Shown: positions 12,101-23,295 of the stretch, piece by piece
Layout: every line of letters begins with the position of its first letter
Position numbering within the stretch: position 1 is the first letter of the stretch
Assembly: GCF_963678975.1 (NCBI RefSeq)
Contig: NC_089272.1
Location: 23,131,200 to 23,195,199, forward strand
Direction of reading: 5' to 3'
DNA from: Dysidea avara
Taxonomy: Eukaryota; Porifera; Demospongiae; Dictyoceratida; Dysideidae
Length of the DNA stretch: 64,000 nt
The notes under the pieces: generated by a model
Seen by the model: only the letters and a program-made list of their open reading frames with translations
Told to the model about the DNA's origin: nothing
The model's database searches: none
Made by a program: the position numbers and the translations under genes

Positions 12101-15100
12101 GTCGTGAAGCTGGTTTTTGGGTGAATTTTTTTGGCTAGGAAAATCCAAATCTCCATGATCCCTAATGTACAGTACTACTGTACTGTATGATACATGCCTG
12201 AAATATTTGATTGTGGCTAGGCAGCAGGTAACGTTGCAGCTACGTTTGTTATAATGAATGGATGAGTCCTAAAGATATCATGGAAAAGTTGAGCTTTTGC
12301 AAATTGTGGGAAATGTACAAATGTTTTACTGCTATCAAGTTGTTTAAGACTAATTACAACATATACTAAAGGCCTAAAGGAGTAAGCTTTGTTGTAACAT
12401 GGTTAACTCATGTTATCTGTAATGTGGGTATGGTCCTTATTTGAAAACGTGCTGAAACATTTATGTATGCACAATAAGACTTAGTTTTCACCTTCAAGTA
12501 ACTTGTAGAATGGCAAGGATACTGAAATGCCTCTATTTGAGTGCTTCTTGTGTCAAACTCCAACTCGTGATAATAGTCAAATGAGCATTAATTTATTCTT
12601 ATAATTGATTTCAGTCTGAGCTTTTATAAACAAACTGGGCAGTACCGCTGCCTCATGAGCTAGAGGACATTATAAAATGTGACCGAATTTTGGAAAACCG
12701 TTGATATATGCACAACAGTACTTTTGTAATAAAACGTATTTAAAAACTATGGGTAAAAAATGCAAGTTCCAGAAAAAAAATTATGCAGGTTTTTATTGCC
12801 TCACTGGTGGGCGAATTAAGCCGCCAATGGATAAATCCTGGGCATCATTGTGTTTGCCTGTCCATAGAAAGTACAAAAATCTTTGTTTCATCTCCATACA
12901 TGAAAAGATTCCAAAGTTACAGACGTTTGTTTACATTGCAGTGACGAAAGAATTTACCGACAATCGTTTTTCAGTGAATTTGCCTTCCTTCTCGAACTAA
13001 GAAGCATACCTGGGGGAAAAAACTATACCTTGGTGGATGCACAAATTCATGGCGAACACAATGAGCCAAGATTCAATTCTGTACATCGTTGTATCAGTAA
13101 GTTATGATGGTTTATGTAAGCGCCTGTAGATTCTTTTCCCAGTAGCTTCTGTACATATCAAATTATTTGCTCGTCCGGCTGTCTAGTGCTGTATTTCCAA
13201 CGCTGCTTAACCTAGAAAGCTGAAACTTGGCTAGTCCATTCCTCTGTCCCTGTAGAAAACAAAGAACAAATAAAATGCATTTTGAAAATTGTGCGGATAT
13301 CGATGGTTTTATAAAATTAGGTCACAAATAATGCCGCATTATATAGAAAATTCCCTGACCATGTAATATCAGATATGTATACCCAAATATTCCTTTGATC
13401 TGCCCAAGCAAAGTGTTACATACTATAATAGTTGTTGCTATTCGCTGTGCTACAAATACAGTCTTAATTAACTGTAGCCAACCAGCAGTGGCACTCCATC
13501 GGCTAAACCAGTCAACTATGTATGTATGATTTACAATTTAATTTATAAAGTTGTATGATGCACCATTGTATGACACCTGTTGTATGTCGACTGCACTGTA
13601 TGTATGCACATTCCTTATTAGTGGGTTGTACTGTAGTATTAGTTGTTATGTGATCATTTATGTAGGTGATAAAGGAGGATCCTGAAATAACAAAGCCAAA
13701 ATTCTATCGATTTGCAATCTATTTATGTGACACTAGTGAAGACAACGTTCTGTCAATCCTTGAATATCTTCGACCAACAAAATTTGAGGGTGCAAAGATA
13801 GGGTTAAAGCTAGATAGCTCTACACAGAAAGGACAATTTTTTAGTGCTGGAAGTAGGAATATTTCAAGAGCTACTTACAAAATATGCAAGTATGCTATTC
13901 AAAAGGAGCATTTTTCAACAAAAGATAACAAAAAGTACTTCGTAGATATTGAAGGTAATCATCACAGAAGTTATTTGTTGTATATTACTCTAACAGTCAA
14001 GCTGTGAAAAAAGGTGCAAAAGTGATAGTAAACAAGTGGGGAAATCAGGCAGTGGCCAAGAAATGATGTTAATATAATCTATGCCAAAACAGCCAAGGTG
14101 TGAAAAAGGATGTGACCCCAGGGTGAAAAAGTTGTGAGCTCAAAAGTGGTGGCCAAGAAATAACTGTGATGATAGGTTAATGACAAAAATGTAATAATGT
14201 CAATTCAGGTGAATTTGTGTTGCCTCCTCTAAGATTCAGCACAAAATTCACCTGAATTGTTATTAAAATTTTGTCATTAACCTACGTACCATCACAGCTA
14301 TTACTTGGCTGCCACTTTTGATTTCACAACTTTTTCTACCCTGACCTTTTAGGAGGCTACACCCTTTTTTTTACAGCTTGGCTGTTTTGGTTTTAGATAT
14401 CACTTCTTTTTGTATTGCAAGCTACAAAGCCAGCCATAAGCTGACTTTGGGACTTCCTTTTTTTGATTGTTTCTTTAGTAGAGGAATTTTGAACAAGAGA
14501 GAGAGTAATTTCTGTGTATAGCTTTGTGTCTGCTTAAATATTTGTATATTTAAAACTGAATAAACGTAGATAGTTGAACTCTCTACAGGGTGATTTGTTG
14601 TATCTGAGCTCTATACAGGGTGGCTTAAATTCTCTACAAGATATAGTTGAATGCTTTAATAGAGTAATTTACTTTTTAGCTGACTGCTCTATTAGAGTAT
14701 CTTGATCTCGCACTTGCTACACCCAGTTGGATTTCATATGTTATAACTCTGTGGCTTTAAATTCAATTCTTCTAAACCATTGAAGAGTCTTTCTAAGACA
14801 ATTAATCCATCTATACACCAATTTTCAACTTATTCCCCTCAAGTGAGTAGTTTGTCTGGCAAGTAATCTTTTTTATTAGCAAATCTCGATTGCATAATTG
14901 TTACACACTGTTGGTTTTTGCTTTGTATCTTTATGGTCTTTAGGTTAACTTAGCCACATACCAATTTTCAACAAGCAATTTATCCTGTAGGTGTGACAAC
15001 ATGTTGGTATTATTTTTCGTGAATGATCGCTAATAACTCCCTCCTTGACTGTTTATTGTATCCAGCCAAACTTGGTACCAAGATGCGCCTTTAAACCCCC

Positions 15101-18100
15101 TTCTGTGTGCCAAATCTAAAGGAAATCAGATAACTCATTTGCATTTTATGGCAGCTGTTATAAGTGTAAGAAAAAGATTTAGCCAATTTTTGAAGTTTCA
15201 TACCTTGAAGTAATTTTGCTCAAATTTGGTATGTGGACTACTGATGGTGTTGGCTGTTTCCACAGCAAAAATGGTCTTGTTTTGTAAAGGCAGCATGGAG
15301 ATACAAATCTTGTTTTGTTTCTTTTTGTCAATATACTCACAGTGCAGCATGCCGGCTTCTTAAAATTATTTGTTGTATGTTACTAAAACAGTCAAGCTGT
15401 GAAAAAGGTGCAAAAGTGATAGTAAACAAGTGGGGACTTGAAATCAAATGTAGTTGCCAAGAAATGGCATTAATTTTAGTAATGACATACAGCATATTGA
15501 ATTGATTGACATAGTTGTAGCCATTTCTTGGTTGCCATCTTCAATTTCCCAACATTTTAATCCAGGAAAGCTATATCCTTTTTTCACAGTTTAGCTGTTT
15601 TGGCATGTGTACATACCACATCTTATTGTATTTTCCACTTTCTTGTTTGGGAAGCTGCAACTGCAGCCTTAGGAGGCTGTATGACTGTTAATAATGTTCT
15701 TATTGGAGACTGATAAGCATTAGCTGCTTACATCCTGTGGCTACAAGTATATACCGTACAGCGTAAAACTTTGATGGGGGAAAACTTTAACGAATTTTAC
15801 AAAATGCTTGCCATTCATCAAAATTTTCCTCCATCAAATTATTACACTGTACGGTAGCTTCTCAAAATCTATATAAAAGCACTGTTATAATTAAATAGAA
15901 TACTTTGTAAATCTCTTCTTTGGTAGTTGAATCTTTCAAAATGTTTTATGGTTTCAATGGAGTAGTATGCAGTGATGACAAGTTAGTTAGTGTATATAAT
16001 CTATGCCAATTAGTCCATTAAACTCACAGACTCAATATATCCTCCTTGCGTGTGGGATAACTATAAATTTAAAATCTTGCCTGCTCCAATAGAGTGTTTT
16101 TGATCATTTAATGGAAATGGATCCAGTGTAAAATCCAACCAGTATGTTGACATGACGACCTTTATCAGACATTTTCCATTGGTTGTTCCCACTCCCATCC
16201 TATTACCATTTCCCTAGAATTATACTTATCCCAATCTCTATTCCAATATTGGTAAACTGGCTGTACAAGTGCTGATTTCATGGTACATATTGTGTACCAT
16301 ATTGCTTTCAGCTATAGATATGTATCCTTACTAGCAGTTAAAAGGTCTTGTAATAGGCACAAGGTATATTGGTGTACAATACCTGTTTTACAATTAATTG
16401 TTTTGCTGACAGATAAGCAAATGGTGCAACTAATTGATGAAGCTAAAAATGGTGGTTATACTATGAAGGTGCGACATGCTAAAATCTTGTTTTGTGGAGC
16501 ATCAGGGGCTGGGAAAACAAGCTTTGTTCGTTTGCTTAAGAATAAAAAATTTAAACCTGATCAACACAGTACAGAACTTGGTAACACTCAACAAATTGTG
16601 ATATCAAGAAAGGCTATTATTCAAGGGACCAATTGGGTTGATCTTTATCCTGCTGAAGAACTTCGTCAAGTTAAACTACGTCTTCACCACAAACTGGTGT
16701 TCAAACCACAACCGTTTTGCTCAGAGCAACATGTGGATAGTACAAAAGAGGAAAGTATTGTAAACACAGAACAATTCAACTCCTGTCAACAAGATGTAAG
16801 AGAATTTAGTGAAAAACCTCAAAAACCCCAAGCAGAATCGTTGGATAATCCATCTTTCAAAACAGCAAAATTCAAACCTGTCCTTACTGAAAAGCGATTA
16901 TGCTCAAAGTCTCCTAATCTTACAAAAGATTATGAAGAACCCCTTCCAATATGGGACATCCTCACATTACTGGACACTGGTGGTCAACCACAGTTCATAA
17001 ACATGTTACCAGCTGTTAATACTTCAGCTACTGTTATGTTTGTTGTCTTAAATATGCTTCATGTATTGGGAGCTAAAGGATTTGATGAACGAGTATTAGT
17101 GCATCATTACAAAAATGGTATCAAATCTTATGAACCATATACTTTGAATTATACTAACAAAGATTTAATAAAATGTCTAGTTGCACTTTTGAAAGACTCC
17201 ATAATTACAGACGTTCCGCTTCCAGATGTGGCTGTTTCGCAAAAAGGCAGAGATAGTAAGCCAGGACTTTGTTTTGTTGGTACTCATCTTGATCAAGTAA
17301 ATGAAAAAGATGTTGATACAGTCAGTGATCAACTAGAAGAGATAGTTTCACAATTGGAGCCCAGTGATAATGTATCTATCTGGAACTGTAATAAAATTTT
17401 GTTTGCAGTAGATAATACTCTCTCTGGAAAGCAAGAATATTCACAAGATTCAATAGCAAACCAAATTTGCTCTGAAATCAAAGCTATACTAGATGAAAAG
17501 GCTGTATATGAAGTACCAATCAGCTGGATCTTATTGGAATTAGAAATAAGACGAATATGTGGAAAAGGCAACAAATCTTTCATTGCAATTTCAGAAGTTG
17601 TGGAACTTTTTCAAGAAATTATTCCAGGATGTGATAAGAAGAGTGCTGAGGTACAAGTTAAAGCTGCATTGAGGTTTCACCATATGTTTGGTATTCTGCT
17701 CTACTTTCATAATGTACCAAGCATGAAAGATTTTGTCATTTCTAACCCACAATGGTTGTTTACGAACTTGACAAATTTTGTTTGCTTTTCATTTGATGGA
17801 AGAATTGTTGATCGTAAAGCATTGAATAATCTGAAATCTAAAGGCATTCTTAGTAAATCTTTGATAGACAAAATTAAAACTGACCAAATCATTACTGATT
17901 CTCTGGGAGGTATTAAACTTGAATTCTTCCTTGAATTGCTCAAATATTTTAACATTGTCACACCTTATCCTACAAACAGTAGTGACTATTTGATGTTGAC
18001 AGTACTAGATTCGTACAAGGATGAAACCGCTCTGTTTGATGTTATGCCACCACTTGATGGTGTTGAATTTGTGATACAGTTCAATTCTGGCACTTTCCCA

Positions 18101-21100
18101 AGAGGAGTGTTTTGTTGTTTAATTGTACAATTGGTTCAAAAAGTTGATAACTGGAAACTCCAGGTTTCACTGGAAGGGAAGAGATGTGTTTACGCAGACT
18201 TTGTTATGTTTTGTACTAATGCTGGACAGTATGTTTTGTTGCACGATAAAATTACCCACTTAGAAATTCAAGTAAGAAAGAATGTAAAATCTGGGTCTAT
18301 TCATTGCGAAGTTCAGCAGACCATAGTCAACATGTTACAGCAAATGCAACAAAGTACTGGTACTGATTTCAAGTGTGCGTTTTACTGTAAGAGTAAGTCT
18401 TGTTTGATATATCTATCTTCACATCATGTGACTGGACAAATACCACTTCCTAATGGATTGATTTGTGAAAACCACGGCTTTGTAGAACTACAATCTTGTT
18501 CACACAAGTTATGGTGTGATATAACAAAAGCATCACTGGTAATAATTGAATTGCACATAATTATACTAAGGGTGCACATGCATGTTCCATATTTCTTATC
18601 AAATGTTTATAATTTGTGAAATGGAAGATGAGTTAGTTTTATACTTAATATTATATCCTTATCTGTACCATACTACTTGTTAATGTTTTCCTTCATTTAT
18701 TCATTGGCTAATGGCCATTCTATACTGTAATTTTTAGTTGTCCTTCTATTAGTCATTGTGTGCATTTGGCCTTCTGTCATTACCAAAGAAGTTTTTTGCA
18801 GGTATTGTAGAAAAATAGTTTTGTTTAAAACCTGAGGTTTTGTTAAGAATCTGTTTAGCTAAATGTATTAACGTATTGGATATACTGTATGTATCCATGT
18901 CACTAGTAGTTTTATGTTATACAAAACTATGCATCTACTGTATGTTTAGTGTGTGCACTCTTATGATACTGAATGAAAGCTCCACTGTATACATACAGTA
19001 TTGCACGTATACAATGGAGCTTCCATACATATAGATTGCTTGTATGACTTAGGAATTATAGCAGCTGTACAATATCCCTTGCTTCATTATTTTTATAATA
19101 AAATTTTCATTGCTGGTGAACCAGCACATACTACAACAAAGGAAAGAATTGTTCTAGACACATTATAGAATAGCTATAACTGCATGACTAAGTGAACACC
19201 TTGACTATCAATTTCTGAAAAGTGGCATGGCCATTCCACTTCATTTTTCAGCTATGTTTTGACTGTTATATAGAGCTATGTTTTGACTGTTCTGACTACA
19301 GTACAAGAAATGTCTCAGCAGTCGATTTACTTGCTGCAGAAGTTACAGACAATTCTCATGATACAGTAGAAGTCATAATGTGTGACCACAAATCAACACC
19401 TATGCAGTAGTGAAGAAAGAAACGGAACACAAAAAAGAGGACAAAGCTAAGTCTATATTGCATGCATTGTAACTTCTGCTATAATGTGGTTGGCAAAAAG
19501 GCATCTCTCAGGCCTAAGTGACATCGAACAGTAAAGAAGCCTTATCCATAGGCTGAAGGCATCAGTCAGGCAGCCGGTCAGGCAGTTAGTAGAAAATTAG
19601 AAAAAGAAAACACTTGCAGAAATTTATTGGAATTAGCTAATTTGGGGTCACTCTGAAGGTTTACAGTATTTAGGTGTGACTGTGCCTAACCAATACTGCA
19701 AAGTTGTCTTGAAGGAATAGTGAGCCAGCCTTAAATATTTTGGGTAGACAGTCCAAATATTCTACTATACAGTACTCCATAATAGATTTATTATATGTGT
19801 TCTTATTTTTGTTGCTGCAGGCCATGTCACCACGGTCAAGATTTTCAGGTAAACTAACTTTTCTAGCTAAAACATCAAGTGCATCATGCATTACACTTTT
19901 ATAGTGTTCAAGTACAGTTCATGCAGTATCATAGATTATGATTGAATGTGCCTTGCTGAATGTGTATACTTGTATTCCTCCTATGAAAAGCAGAATTGTG
20001 AGGTCAAGTTTTTTTATCAGTCAATCCAATCAATCAATGAAACATCTGAGAAACAAGTTGATGTTAAACTACATTTGTACTTCTAAAAACCAGGTACACA
20101 TGCGGTCAGTGCTAACCCCTGCTGGGTCTGGGAAAACTGGTTTTATTGTCCATGACATGATTTTTCACCAACAGCAGCACAAAACTACTCAAATATTTCA
20201 GGTCTGCTTTTGCTGGCTGCACAGTGACAATCCATACGAGCAATCTGAGGCCCTAATGGAGCTGTGGCCAGCCTGGGGATGGCTGTATGTGGCTGTACAG
20301 CTCTGTAGTGTTGAATAAGACATGTGTTGTAAATTTCATTTCATTTTAGCCAGTTTTGAAAACTGAATGGTCCATAATTTGACCTAATTCATCCATGTGC
20401 ATTCCTTTTTAATTTTGTATACGACCTCTTGCCCTCCACTTCCCTTCATCCCTATTGGAGCTTGCCCGATACAGTCAACATCAAGTTAAAAAATTATCTA
20501 AAGTGGCAGGAAACTTAGCTGTTGGGTACTTAATTGTACTGTCTGTCTGTCTGTCTGTCTGTCCGGATTATTTCTTTATCATGCTGTTAACTTGACAGAT
20601 AATTTATGTCAAAACACAGTCAAACAGCTCTGGTGTTAATGCACAGAACTGTTACCCAAGGGTCCAGGATTAAATTCCTGCTTATGACATTTTTTTCTTC
20701 TCACTGGCACTTTTGTGCCTGGCGTACTTTTTCATGGCATACTTTTTCATTTGTTAGAATGACAGTGCTAACTGATCAACTTATAAACATATTGACATGG
20801 TTCACATGCAAAATATAGTACTTATCGTATAACTTACAAATTTTATTGCAAGCTTCCATGTGCTTTCTTTTATTTGCTACAGTGTATTGAAGGACACAGT
20901 GTAGAGAAAAACTCCAGCTGCATTCCATTACAAACTATAGGATAAACAGTTAGAGTTCCTGCATACGTATAGTTGCTGCAGTTAGGCCACATGTTTGAAT
21001 CCAGCCAGCGGCATTTTTACTTTAGTGTTTAAACGTTTGTATTTGCTCATGTAGTTGCTTCAAATCATAATTATAATAGCACATTTTATAGATATATAGG

Positions 21101-22646
21101 AAAGTCATGTTTGTCCCATGTGTTCTATTTGAGTACCTTATCTTTCATAACTTTAATTCTTCTTGACATTAACTACTTACCCACAAACACATTATATTTT
21201 ACCAACATGATAGTACAAGTATTACATAGTTTATTAGCGTATACATATGTAGTTGAGCAGTTCTGCTGTTTAGTTAACTGTTACCATGCTCACATCATTT
21301 CACTGATTGCAGGATGGCATAAAGCTTATATACTTTAAAAGAAACATCACTAGCATGCATGAGTTTAAGATGTGATGTGTAATGCTTGGTTCCCGATGCC
21401 TTAAATTGTTATTATGATTAATGTAGTATCTGAAATGGTTCTGCACATAGGGCAAGAGTATTCTACATAATATGGTATGCATAGAGCTATTGTATGCACG
21501 AAAATTACATTTTGATTGTTCCTGTTAATAGCACACTGGTGTGGTGTACCAGCTCCTTTAGCTGCACAACACACCATATGTGTCTTCTTTAAGTTTCATC
21601 ACAACCATATTAATTTTGTACTACATGTGTACATTTCACATAAGATTAGTTGTGGCTTTTACAGAGTGAGTTCTATAATAATTAAAGGGTGTGTAACTTT
21701 ATACTGTGTAAATCATTTAGCAAATTGTAATGGTACCTGCCAGATGGTGCACGTGTAACAGATAGTATCTTTAGTTGCTCATTAACTCCTAGCATTAACT
21801 TTTACTCTACTTGGGTGTTATGAAATGTACATTCTCACAGGGAAATTGGAGGAATATATAGAGGAAAAAGTGTTTACAGACAATTATGCCACATTAACTA
21901 AAGTTCTTAGTGTCCACACACTAATACCCCACTTCATAGCAAGAAGAGTTATCACTGTTGATGATGCATCCCTTATTGAATCATATAATCGAGAATCAGA
22001 GAAGATTATGAAATTATTGGAATATATTGCACAGCATCTGAAAGCTGGACACACGAATAGTTTTTATCAATTGCTTGATGTAATGAAGACACGTTGTACC
22101 ATTTCAGCTGAAATGCTAGCTATTGAAATGGAGTCATCTGTAGTTAAGCTTTCTAAAGGTACATATATTGTACCATGACTTCGCATGTTTAGCCCAGTAT
22201 TATGTACTGTTTACAACACTAATCTGTTACATATGTACGTATATACACAAGTACATCTTCATCTTGCACTTATGTAGCATGCAATTTTCCACAACTATTA
22301 TAAAATTCATGACTTTAGGGCCCTACTTATCAGACCATTATATAAATTAGATGTGATATGGCAGTTGAGGTTCTTCAGTCTCCTCTACTACATATTCATC
22401 AAACTGTTGTTCTGTACAATAAGTATTCTTCTCTTTCCTGTAGGATTTGACGGTGATATTGCTTCACAGTTTCATAAGGTAATACTTGAATGTAGTGACA
22501 TTGTTTTGTGTATCTTATTTCTGTACATGATTCAGTGCTTATATCTATTTTTCATACATGTGTATAGTCTATTTCACTTCCAACTGAAGTATCCCCTGGC
22601 ATGGGTCATGCTCAGAGTTATTCTCACAGCATTTCTGAACCTACAG
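8411..22646 (+). CDS. Roc-COR GTPase with novel N-terminus and CARD-like C-terminal domain (multi-exon)
   Basis: Proposed coding exons are 8411-9130, 13666-13954, 16413-18538, 21841-22158, 22444-22478 and 22568-22646. Domains in order are an alpha/beta N-terminal region (residues 1-240), a short unidentified region (241-336), a Roc GTPase (P-loop GASGAGKTS 365-373, DTGGQ 524-528, THLD 627-630), a COR-type region to about 1045, and a CARD-like death fold. Roc-COR proteins are GTP-regulated dimers, and CARDs recruit other CARD proteins, so a cytosolic signalling role, possibly innate immunity or cell death, is inferred. Joins 1-2, 2-3, 4-5 and 5-6 agree in phase. Join 3-4 does not: exon 3 ends in phase 0 at 18538 while exon 4's best acceptor needs phase 1. 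Either the earlier donor at 18392 (GTAAGT, phase 1) is used, or a weak acceptor before 21851, or an unseen exon. The 3' end is unresolved: unspliced, exon 6 stops at about 22706 beside AATAAA signals. Confidence 0.75.
9404..9673. mobile_element. Foldback MITE with about 112-bp arms
   Basis: The left arm (9404-9516) and right arm (9560-9673) are near-perfect inverted copies separated by a loop of about 43 bp. The arms start AGATGAATAAACAATTG. This gives a very strong potential hairpin inside an intron. The short open frames here on both strands are reflections of the palindrome, not genes. Confidence 0.8.
10845..10964. mobile_element. Short inverted-repeat MITE
   Basis: The ends ATAGTTGTAACATGGGCAC and GTGCCCGTGTTACAACTAT are inverted copies, and the pairing continues through GTGGTCTGCCTGA / TCAGGCAGACCAC. 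The loop is GC-richer (GGGCCGCAGG). It is non-coding. Confidence 0.7.
11071..12166 (+). mobile_element. Composite repeat: palindromic head, body, internal tetranucleotide, GATCCCTAA tail
   Basis: The head (11071-11266) is a palindrome with arms of about 80 bp. The body (from about 11292) is shared with at least six other copies in this window. It contains a short tetranucleotide tract (GGCA)n at about 11914-11974, and after it a segment with CCTAACCAATACTGCCAAGG. It closes with CATGATCCCTAAT, the inverse of the head's TTAGGGATCAT-type start. This suggests a non-autonomous DNA transposon with short terminal inverted repeats. Confidence 0.65.
11914..11974. repeat. Tetranucleotide (GGCA)n microsatellite inside the composite repeat
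   Basis: This is an imperfect run of GGCA units broken by GAGGCA. It sits at the same internal position as related CAGT-type tracts in other copies. Confidence 0.8.
13666..13954 (+). CDS. Exon 2 of the Roc-COR gene
   Basis: Acceptor TTATGTAG and donor GAAG before GTAATC give an exon of 289 nt (phase 0 in, phase 1 out). Both phases match the flanking exons. It encodes 96 residues beginning VIKEDPEITKPKFYRF and rich in Lys and Asp. The helical look (FAIYLCDTSEDNVLSILEYL) vaguely recalls a death-fold or linker region, but I do not recognise a family. Confidence 0.65.
14084..14390. mobile_element. Foldback element
   Basis: The arms start GCCAAAACAGCCAAGGTGTG and end with its imperfect inverse near GCTTGGCTGTTTTGG. 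Internal segments (GTGGCCAAGAAATAAC, GGTTAATGACAAAA, TTCAGGTGAATTTTG) also pair with inverses. A shorter diverged relative is at 15386-15602. Confidence 0.65.
15386..15602. mobile_element. Foldback element, second copy
   Basis: It shares the AAAACAGTCAAGCTGTGAAAA start and an inverse AGCTGTTTTGG end with the 14084 element, plus the GTTGCCAAGAAATGGC / GCCATTTCTTGG pairing. It is non-coding. Confidence 0.55.
15752..15856. mobile_element. Small TIR MITE
   Basis: The left end TACCGTACAGCGTAAAACTT and the inverted right end TACCGTACAGTGTAATAATT match over about 29 bp, including GATGGRGG. The element is about 105 bp and lies inside the intron. Confidence 0.75.
16413..18538 (+). CDS. Exon 3: Roc GTPase and COR domains
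   Basis: This 2.1-kb exon starts after GCTGACAG in phase 1 and ends CACTG before GTAATA. The Roc part has P-loop GASGAGKTS, DTGGQPQF and a THLD motif giving guanine specificity. About 150 residues of low-complexity linker lie between G1 and G3, longer than in LRRK-type Roc domains. The COR region follows (ISNPQWLFTNLTNFV, LLKYFNIVTPYP, FPRGVFCCLIVQLV). The last part has a Cys/His cluster (LICENHGFVELQSCSHKLWC) that may bind zinc. No leucine-rich repeats or kinase are present, so this is not LRRK. Confidence 0.9.
19098..19765 (+). repeat. Composite repeat copy (headless)
   Basis: It shares the order GGTGAACCAGCACATAC, GTGACCACAAATCAACACC, a short CAGT/CAGG tract (about 19560-19592) and CTAACCAATACTGCAAAG with the copy at 11292-12166. 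The palindromic head is absent. Confidence 0.6.
20615..20680 (+). repeat. Possible tRNA-derived SINE fragment
   Basis: A run with an A-box-like GCTCTGGTGTTAATGCA and a B-box-like GGTCCAGGATTAAATTCC at tRNA-like spacing is followed by T-rich sequence. The match to a cloverleaf is poor, so it is not a functional tRNA. A second segment near 20990 has TGTTTGAATCCAGCC. Confidence 0.25.
21841..22158 (+). CDS. Exon 4: CARD-like death-fold domain
   Basis: Acceptor TTCTCACAG and donor CTAAAG before GTACAT bound the exon. Residues from TDNYATLTKVLSVHTLIPHF through ESEKIMKLLEYIAQHLKAGH to NSFYQLLDVMKT match the helix order and hydrophobic spacing of CARDs: helix 1 with LTKVLS, the H2-H3 turn with VITVDDASLI, helix 4 with KIMKLLEYI, and helix 5 with SFYQLLDVM. 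CARDs pair with other CARDs in inflammasome- or apoptosome-like assemblies. The exon leaves in phase 1, matching the next one. Another death-fold subfamily (DED or Death) is possible but less likely. Confidence 0.7.
22444..22478 (+). CDS. Exon 5: 35-nt micro-exon
   Basis: TTTCCTGTAG acceptor and CATAAG before GTAATA. It reads GFDGDIASQFHK in the phase set by exon 4 and exits in phase 0. It lies just after the CARD-like exon and has no domain of its own. Confidence 0.6.
22568..22646 (+). CDS. Exon 6: Ser/Pro-rich tail
   Basis: Acceptor TGTATAG and donor CTACAG before GTAGAG. It reads SISLPTEVSPGMGHAQSYSH onward in phase 0 and is probably disordered. If not spliced further, the frame ends at a TAG near 22706, just after AATAAA sequences at about 22667-22675. 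Confidence 0.55.
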
Positions 22647-23295
22647 GTAGAGTATGTGTGTATATAATAAATAAACCCATGTTGAATGAAATGTCGTGGA
22701 TGTAGATGTGTTTACTAAAATGTTGTGGTTGTACGGTAGTACACTGTGTGGAAAAACTGGTATTATTACCCATGGCAGCAGGTTTGTTTTTCCACCATAA
22801 ACACAAAATTACAAAGCACCATCAAATGCTGCTATAAAAATTGTGATCAACCAGAGTTAAATGATCTGTTTTTACTGGCTGCTTTTTCCAAGCTTGGTGA
22901 GCCATACAAAACAGTCTGAGGCTTTGATAGAGCTGTGGCCAACCTGGGGATAGCTGGGTGTGGTATTACACCCCCATGGTGTTACCTGTGCTGTAAATTT
23001 CATCCTAGCTTTAAGTTTCTGTCATTTTTGATAGTTTTTCATGAGTTAGACTGTATCGGGCATGTACTGATAGGGATGTTGGTGGGCTGGAGTGACAGGG
23101 ACAGTACAGGGTTGTTTTCAAAATGAAAGACAAGCAAACAGAAATGAGCTAGGCTGAGTTATGGGTTATTCAGGACTTGAGGAATGGATGTAAAACTAGA
23201 CTATGATACCGCTCAAATAAAACTTTGTCCTACAAGAGTGCAACTAGGACCTCCTTTGCTTCGCTATACTTTTTATTTCTGGAATTTATAAGTTT

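Larger units (their letters stand above)
9131..13665. other. Intron of the Roc-COR gene, filled with repeats
   Basis: GTACAG donor and TTATGTAG acceptor bound the intron. It contains the long hairpin at 9404-9673, a second inverted-repeat element at 10845-10964, and a composite repeat at 11071-12166. The stretch 12700-13400 has an open frame without splice context or domain and looks like another repeat. Nothing else was seen. Confidence 0.5.
13955..16412. other. Intron of the Roc-COR gene with two related hairpin elements
   Basis: It contains inverted-repeat elements at 14084-14390 and 15386-15602, a TIR MITE at 15752-15856, and a copy of the CTCTATTAGAGTATCTTGAT motif near 14685-14705. Confidence 0.5.
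18539..21840. other. Region between exons 3 and 4: repeats, possible SINE pieces
   Basis: A composite repeat copy lies at about 19098-19765. A sequence at about 20100-20330 is related to one at 22740-23010, probably an unnamed dispersed repeat. Two degenerate tRNA-like segments lie at about 20615-20680 and 20946-21010. If a missing exon reconciles the phase of the flanking exons, it should be here. I could not identify it. Confidence 0.4.

Noticed and set aside
12701..13000. 99-residue frame in intron 1 of the Roc-COR gene
   Set aside because: No recognisable domain and no fitting splice sites; likely part of a repeat.
16280..16412. Start of the Roc-COR exon at the upstream Met (16280)
   Set aside because: The upstream 47 codons precede a strong acceptor (GCTGACAG) that joins in phase with exon 2. 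They are most likely intronic.
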